This document shows positions 56,961 through 64,000 of a stretch of 64,000 nt of DNA, one piece after another (the first letter of the stretch is position 1; the number at the start of each line of letters is the position of its first letter). A program made the position numbers and the translations under genes. This stretch comes from Centrapalus pauciflorus (taxonomy: Eukaryota; Streptophyta; Magnoliopsida; Asterales; Asteraceae). Where the stretch lies: NCBI GenBank assembly GCA_020465985.1, contig JAANYP010004350.1:76878-140877 (forward strand), written 5' to 3'. The notes below the pieces were generated by a model. It was not told where the DNA came from, searched no databases, and saw nothing but the letters and a program-made list of their open reading frames with translations.

Positions 56961-58975
56961 TGTAACATCCTCGAATTCAATTACTGTAATTCGGAGCTAT
57001 TCAAGTGGAAACTTTATAAATTAAGTTGAATTATGAGCAAATATTATGTATTTAGATTATTTAAAAAGTTTGTTGCTATTTTAAGAAGTTACGAAGTTTG
57101 ATAATTAAAAATTTTTTAATGGAGTATTATAAATGATAAAAGTTAGTAATGATAATTTAAGAATAAATCAGTATTTTATGGAACCGGTTAAGTTGAGGGG
57201 TGAAATGTGCAAAATGATGAAAATGGGAATAAAAGGCTAAAGCCTTTCATTTTCTATGGACACTCTCTCTCTCTAGAATTCTCTCTACTTCTCTCTACGA
57301 TATCTCACAAACCGACCGACCGATTATCAAGATTTATACGTCATCGGAAAGATCTCGAGGAGTACTACAACAATCTGCATTTGGATTCCTGATTTCGTAC
57401 AGATTGATGTAAGAATCGACCCTTTTAAGTTGTTTATTTCGGTTTTGAAGAACTTAGATTCGAATCTGCCATTTTTGTGTGATTTGGAGCTAGTTTTGCT
57501 TGAAATCTTGCAAGAATATGATTATATATGTATAATAGAAACGAAATTAGGCTCAATACATGTTATATCGATGATTTTAGGCTTAGAAATGCATGTTTAA
57601 GGTTGATAGATGAACAAACTCGAAAATACCAAGAACATAGTCGAAATGCAAGAACAAACTCGATTTTGGTACTAGATTCGAGTATATATTCGAGTTTAGC
57701 ATGTTAATCTCGAGTTTAACCATCAAATTCGAACTGGGGTTCGAATCTAACCCATAAACTCGAATGGGGTTCGAGTTTACCCTATGGGGGTTCGAGTTTA
57801 GCTCTAAAGTGAATGGAAATTCGAGTTTAACCCTTTAAATTCGAGTTTAATGCCTAAAAATTGAAAACCCGCTCTTTAAACTCGCATATTTTGAATGAAA
57901 CACATAAACAACACATAAAATGACAAGATTTATTCAAAGGATAAGGTGTGAACTTGAGATGGGTTCAAACTTAGTTATGGGTCGAATTTAGACATGGACC
58001 CGAAATGGGGAAAAATATTGCAAAAATTACGAAACTTGGTTTTATGGATTTAAACGGTTTTTGACTTGAAATACTCTTGCAATTGATTTAACATGTCCCT
58101 TGTGGTGTTGTTTAACCCACAGTGGGGTACATTGAGGATCCGGTTGAAAGCCCGAAGAGAAATAATATTGAAGTTTTATTTACACACCCACTGTGAGTAC
58201 AGTAGATTTCGCATGTTTATATCTGTTTTATGTTAAGCTTTGCCTGCTGAGACCTGTTGCTTCATGATTTGTTTGGAATTCTACTAACTTGCGTAGATTT
58301 AGATGCACATTCATACTTGTTGCATGTCCTTTCGATTGTTGTGCATCTAGTGATGGACCGGTGGGTTGCATCGATTACTCTGATGTTACTGCGCTATATG
58401 ACCTGGAGCTGATCCCTCCGAGGTTCTGGTAGGCAGTATGTCATCCCCGATCGTACGTTTGTCTCAGATGGTATGTTTAATGCCGAGCTTTGGGCTCGAA
58501 GGGGCTACGGCTCTGGTCCGTACTTGGTGTACGAAGAGGGTATACGATGTTTGTCATCGGTTTTACCCTTGGGCTTCATAAAAATTTATAAAATGCGTAA
58601 TATTTGTATTCACTAAGCATCCGCTTATTCCCCAGTTGTTTATTTTTATTTTACAGGAAAAGGGAAGTCTACCGCCGGACCTTCTAGTTAGGTCATTTGT
58701 GAAGATTCGGAAGATTTGGTACTATATAATCGGTAATCATGCTTTGGGACAATGTTATATTATATTCTGGATGTTGTAATAATTGTATTGGGCATGTAGA
58801 CTTAGATTTGGTACCTTGTAGCACCGTAGGGTGTTTGACACTGTTGCACTACTTTTATTATGTGTTTTTAATGCTTCCGCACTTAATTTAGGTTATCAGA
58901 TCATTATGTATTTGTATGTTGGTGATTAAATCCTGGGTGTTTGTAAATGGTGGTTGTTGTGGCAAGGGTGTCACA
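56961..58975 (+). repeat. 3' LTR of element F
   Basis: 2015 bp, collinear with the 5' LTR. Visible differences include a shorter CT tract and scattered point changes, for example GAG|GT to GAT|GT at the leader donor. Confidence 0.93.
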
Positions 58976-58980
58976 TGGAT

Positions 58981-59069
58981 GAAGTGGATGGTATGGACTG
59001 TATGGGGGTTGGAATGATTGGTGATGGAATGTACGGTTCAACAGGTGGTGTGTTAGGCACAAAAAGGCC
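58981..59069 (-). pseudogene. Displaced N-terminal part of the H ORF
   Basis: With element F and one TSD copy removed, the H frame continues here for about 30 codons, rich in Pro, Ser and Ile (PSPIIPTPIQ, SIPSTSSTF), up to a TGA at 59070-59072. No Met is present in this part, so the real start is Met 50167 or lies further upstream in sequence lost at the junction with G. Confidence 0.5.
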
Positions 59070-59092
59070 TCAGTCAAACCTATTCTACATCT

Positions 59093-59104
59093 GAGGGGGA
59101 GATT
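59093..59104 (+). other. Polypurine tract before the G LTR
   Basis: GAGGGGGAGATT lies 12 bases before the TGTTGATACATT LTR start. A PPT to the left combined with a PBS to the right means this LTR is flanked by internal sequence on both sides. Confidence 0.55.
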
Positions 59105-59116
59105 TATAATCAAACC

Positions 59117-60174
59117 TGTTGATACATTTGAAGGTTGAATTTAAGGCCTGTTATATGCCTTATTGAAACCTGAAAAATGATTTGCAATATCAGTCTAAAG
59201 CTGTTCTATATGTTGCATGTGTTGCAACTAAGACAGTTTGTCCAAGCTGCTCTGTCTGCTGAATAGGCTGGACATAAACTGTCTACGCTGCTCTACACTG
59301 TTGAGCAGCTTGGGCAATTTTAAAGTGTTCTGTTCTTTGTGAACAGAACCTGTTCTTTATGAACAGGCTAAACACTTTATGGAATATGTTTCCAAGTCAT
59401 CATGTATTGTTTTTTACTACAAGATCAGTTTACAAAGTCGAAGACAAAGTGGAAAACAGAACTGCTCAGCCTGCCCACGCTGTTCTGTAACATGAAGACA
59501 AAAGGTTATTTGAAAAAGGGTGACAGACCTTTTTCTTATATCAAAATAGGCCTTTACAAGGAAGAAAGACGCAAAGTTGACATTCCTAAATTAGTTAAAG
59601 GCAATGCAACAGTAGACAAAGTAAAAAAGACAAAAGTTCTGCACATGTGAAGACAAGTCTGCTTTTCAGAAAAGTGCAGAAAAGGTTATGTTGTCTTTTC
59701 AACAAGACTTCTCCTTTTTCATTCCGTCCAATGAAGATGTTTCTCTTAGATCCTCTAAGTGAGTATAAAAGGAAGCTTCTAAGGTCAGAAAGAAGTGTGA
59801 AGAAAGCTAAGTGCTGAAACCAAGAGTGAACGTGCAAGTGTGATTTTCATGCATGCAAGCCATCTGTGTAAACCAGCATCTGTGTGTCTAAGCTGTTTTA
59901 CATAAGCTGTTCCCTTAAGTCTTGTAAACACAGTGAGTGCTTCTTAGTGAGTGTATTCATTGTATTCTAGTTTGAGTCTGTCTTAGACTAGTAAGCATAC
60001 TGTTGTATCTGTCATCTCAGCTTGAACTATTCCGCATTCAAGCTTGTTTGTAATTAACAAATTGTTGATAATACATACAAACATTGAATAAAGAGTGTGT
60101 AGTTTGAAATTGCTGTATTCACCTCCCCTCTACAGCTTATAACTATATACTTTGGGAACCTCTCGGGACCTACA
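59117..60174 (+). repeat. LTR of element G
   Basis: 1058 bp from TGTTGATACATTTG to GGGACCTACA. The interior has several repeats of CTGTTC/GAACAG and AGCTGTTC-type words (59180-59370). Confidence 0.75.
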
Positions 60175-60176
60175 AC

Positions 60177-60188
60177 TGGTATCAGAGC
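60177..60188 (+). other. Primer binding site of element G
   Basis: TGGTATCAGAGC, an exact initiator tRNA-Met complement, two bases after the LTR. Confidence 0.88.
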
Positions 60189-60235
60189 AGTTTAGAGTGT
60201 GTGTCATTCTAGATCTCTCATTCTCCCAAGTTTCC

Positions 60236-60681
60236 ATGGACAACAGTACTGCAAATTCTTCTTACTATGACAATGGTTCTATGGGCAAACCTCCAAATTT
60301 AATCATCAAAACTTCTCTGGTTGGAAGTGCAGAATGATGCTCTATTTAGAGAATCTGGACGTACAACTACCAGAGATAGTGATGGAGGGTCCATATGTGC
60401 CAACCTCTGTTACTACCATAACTCCAGCGGTTGAAGGAGCTGCTACTGAAATCAGGACCTTTGAGAAAGCAAAAGCTCAATGGTCTGATGAAGACAAGAG
60501 ATTGGTGGCTCTGGATGCAAAGGCCAGAAACAACCTGGTCATTTCTCTCCCTGATGATGTGTTCAAGCAGGTTGAGAAAATGAAGACAGCAAAGGAGATG
60601 TGGGATACTTTGTGTACCGTCTATGATGGACCCAACATCACACTGGCAACAGGATCAACAATCTTGCTTAGACAGTTATGA
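60236..60681 (+). pseudogene. Element G gag (UBN2-type)
   Basis: The start is MDNSTANSSYYDNGS at 60236, with a frameshift near 60298. The second frame then gives NFSGWKCRMMLYLENLDVQL, VMEGPYVP, KAKAQWSDEDKRLVALDAKARN and TAKEMWDTLCTVYDG. These are the hallmarks of copia gag proteins of the DUF4219/UBN2 type. The frame closes at 60681, and the piece to about 61110 is recognisable only as fragments. Confidence 0.8.
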
Positions 60682-61382
60682 ACTCTTCTTTGCTAAACCA
60701 AAGGAGACTCCTCACTGAAACCTACACCCAGGTTTTACTGCTCTAGTGAATGATTCTCAAGCTGTTGGGAATTCACCAAGGACAGTCTTACCCTGGTGAA
60801 TAAATTTCTGGACATTTTACTGAAGAGTGGAACTACTTTTCAAACAATCCTAAGGAACTCAGGGTTTACTATCAGAAGTTATGGATCTGGTCAATCTGTA
60901 TGGATCCTTCTGAATGATGAAAACAGTCAAGGCAACAATAAGAGGAAAATGCCTTGGAAATATCCAAAAAGAGGTGCAGCCTTTGGTGGCCAATTGAGAC
61001 AGCCTGTAAATCAGGTGAGTGATGTGTTCATTCAACCTGATCAACAGGATGATGAAAAGAGGGAGGTGTCAGACGAAGAAGATGTTGCCAAATTCTTGCT
61101 GAACAAGGGATGATGAGCAAATGATAGCCATGCTTGTTCAAAAAGGTTCACAAGAAAAAGGTTTGGGAAGAAAACCATGCTAGCAAGGAGGTTCAAGTGC
61201 TTGGCAAAAAGAAGCATTTGACAAATTCCAAAGCTGAGTGCTTCAAATGTGGGCAAAACTGGTCATATAGCCTGCTGACTGTGTGTCAAAAGCTGTTGGT
61301 CAGTCATCCAAAACCCAACAAGACTAACACAGGGATGATGGCTATGGCGTTAAGACCTTATGGCATAGGCTAGCTTGAGAAA
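60682..61382 (+). pseudogene. Element G gag C-terminal remnants and zinc knuckle
   Basis: A gag tail is scattered over several frames (60796-61113 contains a basic KRKMPWKYPKR stretch and an acidic end). Near 61239, ECFKCGQN is followed in another frame by GHIAC and C, a broken CCHC knuckle that would bind element RNA. Confidence 0.55.
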
Positions 61383-62040
61383 TTGGAAAACTCAGTGTCT
61401 TCCAATCGCCCAAAAGGAACTTATGCAGAGACATGTGACTGGGAGGAATCTGATTCATCATCTGATGAAGAAGATAATCAATGTCTGATGGCCAACACTG
61501 ATGTCCCATCAACAAGCAGCTTCAAACAAGATATGGCTGAAGCTGAAGCCTTCAGCAGCTTAGAGAACTGGAATCCTACTATGATGTATAAGGTACAAAA
61601 TTTTATGGCTTACAGTTCTGAAGAAAAAGTTAAAATGTTTGAGTATATGCTTGTTGATTTAAAAGCTGCTGTTGAGAAGCATGATGCTCTACTATCTGAA
61701 ATCTCTAAGCTCAAAACTGATCTTAAAACTAAATCCAGTAAACTGGACAGTTTCCATAAGTTGGAAACTGAGCTTGATGAATTAAAACACATCAACTCTA
61801 TTTACTGGAAGAAAAGAGAGAAACAGATATAAAGCATGCCAAGCTTCAAAAGATAGTTGACTCTTGGTGCCAATCTGCACAAAAAGTCAGCCATTGTATA
61901 AGTCAACAGATTCCTGCACAAATCCAAGCCTATCTTGGAGGGGATCTTGACACAGCAGCTTCCATTGTTGAGATAAGTAATCTGAAAGAAGATTTAGTTT
62001 CCACTCTTGGTGAACTTCCAAATACATGCAGTCAAAATGT
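61383..62040 (+). pseudogene. Element G acidic/coiled-coil segment
   Basis: 150 codons are open, with an acidic start (DWEESDSSSDEEDNQCLMA) then a heptad-rich coiled coil (KAAVEKHDALLSEISKLKTD, KLETELDELKHI). In the next frame it continues HAKLQKIVDSWCQSAQKVS and LGGDLDTAASIVEISNLKED to about 62040. In related copia elements this follows the zinc knuckle and precedes protease. Confidence 0.6.
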
Positions 62041-63560
62041 TATGGGAAACTAATCTAACAACAGTTTTGTCAGGCCTCAAAATACTGACAGCTTGTGTGA
62101 ACTCAGCGCAAAAGCTAAGGTGGAGTTTGTCTCCAATCAGCCTGCTAAGTGCTCTGCTAGCTCACACAGCAAAGAAAGGAAAACATGTTCAAACGGAAGT
62201 TGTGGAAGCTAACCGTGACAAAACATGTTCTGAGTCCAAAGCTGTGGTAAAGCGTGATTAATCTTTGATGGCTAAACACTTTGAAACAAGTTTTTCAGAG
62301 AGTACCGCCTGTTGTCAACAAGGGTAAGTCTCCATGTTAAAAAGGAACTGCTGGAGTTCAAATAATTTTTCAAATCATAGTGGGTAAATGGTTTATAAAT
62401 AAAATAAGTTTTTCAAAACCAACACAGGAGGATGCTGATAGCAGCATAAATCTCAATCCAGTAGGGGCAAAGAGAAAATCATTGCTCAAACTGGAATAAT
62501 TGGGAATAAATGATTCCTAAACCGGTGGAACGCAAAAGCCAATCAAGCTTCCTGTCTTTGACATCTTCCCCCAAAAAGAGGAAAGAAGAAGACGCAAAGC
62601 TTGCTATTGAACTGCTCCACACAAGCTTGATTCAACAAAGAATGCTAACCTCTGAAAGAATCAACAAAATAGCGTCAAATGTGTTTCTGAAGGATCTTCT
62701 TCCAAAATACTAAAAGAGAAAAGTTACAAGTAGGAGAAGGCACATCGCCAAGGACTTGCCGGAATCTAGGACATGAGGCCCTGTTAACTCTGTTGTTTCT
62801 CCTCACAGCTGTCGCAAGCAGTGTGAAATGGAACAGTCGAGAAGGGTTTGCAAGCTGAACCAATTCAAGAAGAGAAGATTAGTGTGGAGATTTCAAATCC
62901 ATCAACAATGTTGATGAAGTGGAGAATTCATCTCTGTGATGGTTCCCCTAAAATGACAATAATTCTCGTATCAACTGCTGCAGAAAAAGCACCTTCCAAG
63001 GTTTGTACTTGGACAGTGGCTGATCAGGCACATGAAATGGGGGAAAGAAAGCGGAGATGAAATCAGGCCTGAAAAAGGCCAAAAAGTCACATTTGGGGAA
63101 ATGTTACAGGATCCACTGAGGGATGCTGGAACTCTTAAAGCTGGTGCTGCAAGTGGTCAAAAGAGTAGCCTATGTGTTGGGCTAAACATAACCTTGTTAG
63201 CATAAGCCACTATGTGAGCGGTCTTACAAGGTTAACTTTTGAGAGCACATGGGTTACATATTGGATTCCCAAGGCAAGTTTGTGCTAGTTGCTCACCGAA
63301 GAAAGTGGATATGTTGTGGATATGCAGTTCTAGCGACCACACACACTGAACATTTTTCTCACAAGAACAAATGGCTGATCTTAAGGCTGGCTATGGCACA
63401 GAAGACTGTCACCTCTGAAAACTGTCACGAACTCAACAACTCTGTAAGAAAGAGTGGTGACATTTTCCTTCTATGACTTTTGCTAAGGAAGAGATTATGG
63501 GACACAGCTTGTGAGAAAGCAAGCATAGAAAAAACATCTTTTAAAAATCCAACATAATTT
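62041..63560 (+). pseudogene. Element G decayed middle with protease relic
   Basis: Mostly unrecognisable. At 63006-63040 the sequence corresponds to the copia protease motif W(Y)LDSGCSRHMTG with a stop in it (YLDSG then TGA). No other domain can be assigned, and the short open stretches here are unlikely to be genes. Confidence 0.45.
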
Positions 63561-63589
63561 CCTCTATTGATACTCCACTCTTCTTAGCC

Positions 63590-64000
63590 AGATGACTGGT
63601 TTGGACCTGTTAATGTCCACAATCCTAGGAGCCAAAAAAAAAAAAAAAAAGAAGAAGATACAGCGTCTTGTAATGGTTGATTATTCTCCAGGTACACATG
63701 GTTGATCTTTTCTAAAGAGCAAAGGAGAGCTGGCTATAGAGATTAGTGGATTTGTCAAAAGATTGAAATGCTTACCTCTGTCCCAAGTAGAAGCAGCTTA
63801 GAAGTGATCATGGTACTGAGTTTCAGAAACAGTACTCTTTGAGACTTCTGTGAGATGAAAGAATCACGCAAAACTTTTCAGCAGTAAGAACTCCTCAACA
63901 AAATGGAGTTTTGCTGAAAGGAGAACCGAACTCTCATTGAAGCTGCCAGAACCATGCGGTGTGCATCAGGTTTTATCCTTCATGGCAGTTTGGGGCTGAA
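63590..64000 (+). pseudogene. Element G integrase core, partial
   Basis: Broken frames give DLFGPVNV (start of the rve core with its Asp) and, after a poly-A tract, a DYSRYTW-like segment. HGTEFRNSTL (second Asp region) and TPQQNGV followed by RRTELSLKLPEP (Glu region) come next. The order is typical of copia integrase. A run of 18 A at 63636-63653 sits where the sequence between the first two motifs should be. Confidence 0.65.

Larger units (their letters stand above)
50178..58975 (+). mobile_element. Element F: nearly intact Ty3/gypsy chromovirus
   Basis: 8798 bp with LTRs 50178-52206 and 56961-58975 and a perfect TSD TGGAT (50173-50177 and 58976-58980). The LTRs are almost identical by eye over long stretches, so insertion is recent. 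Coding lesions are few: TAG at 53277, a one-base deletion at about 53821, and TGA at 56867. It is inserted antisense to the H ORF. Confidence 0.95.
59117..64000 (+). mobile_element. Element G: decayed Ty1/copia, runs off the window
   Basis: LTR 59117-60174, PBS, gag, an acidic/coiled-coil segment, a zinc knuckle remnant, protease and integrase remnants in copia order (integrase before RT). RT and the second LTR lie beyond the window. The long coiled-coil part after gag is like the extended gag of some plant copia lineages. The lineage was not resolved. Decay is heavy, with a stop or frameshift every 100-300 bp. Confidence 0.78.

Noticed and set aside
58976..59093. A short plus-strand frame (GMYGSTGGVLGTKRPQ) ending in TGA directly before the G polypurine tract
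   Set aside because: It could be the end of a copia pol, but it is only about 40 codons, overlaps the antisense H frame and matches no domain I know.

Overview
This is plant nuclear DNA made almost entirely of transposable elements. I found no ordinary host gene, tRNA, rRNA or CRISPR array. The chromodomain Ty3/gypsy elements (chromovirus, Tekay/Del-like), PIF/Harbinger, TTF-type hAT, FAR1-related MULE and Ty1/copia sequences all point to a eudicot. The style of the families suggests Asteraceae, but that is a low-confidence inference. Elements were delimited by TG..CA LTR ends, target-site duplications (TSDs), primer sites and polypurine tracts.

Nest 1 (640-33743, host element B, minus strand): B is a Ty3/gypsy element whose pieces can be read in order from right to left. 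They are 5' LTR 32397-33743, gag 28951-~27975, protease/RT/RNase H/integrase 27973-25098, integrase 17582-17355 and 12876-12646, chromodomain 2824-2694 and 2126-2060, PPT, and 3' LTR 640-2014. Five insertions split it. They are a small hAT (2127-2685, TSD AACCCTTA), full-length gypsy element A (2825-12640, TSD GGAAT, minus), a PIF/Harbinger element (12877-17351, TSD TAA), a rearranged gypsy element C (about 17583-25095, plus), and a truncated gypsy element F' (29079-32396, minus).

Nest 2 (about 34880-48134): a decayed MULE on the minus strand carries a C-terminal OTU-like domain. A TTF-type hAT (36293-47130, TSD ATGGCGTA) lies inside it, and gypsy element D (37580-46474, TSD CATTA, minus) lies inside the hAT. 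C and D belong to one family.

Nest 3 (48135-59075): the 3' end of an unrecognised retroelement H (minus) has an LTR-like end, a PPT and a long coiled-coil/acidic ORF. The ORF is interrupted near its N-terminus by gypsy element F (50178-58975, TSD TGGAT, plus). F is the best preserved element, with a 1015-codon pol frame and only three obvious lesions. A decayed Ty1/copia element G (59117 to the window end, plus) follows.

Two gene-structure observations stand out. A short phase-0 GT-AG intron sits at the same codon of reverse transcriptase in A, C and D, and is absent from F and B. The long LTRs of A, C, D, F and F' share a layout that looks like a 1.2-1.7 kb 5'-UTR intron. Its donor is near the start of the leader and its acceptor is near the LTR end. 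Each family fills the intron with its own degenerate CG-centred repeats (TTCGAATTT, CCGAATTTCGG, TCGAGTTTA and similar). Nearly every coding frame carries stops or frameshifts, so the elements appear defective even where their LTRs look young.
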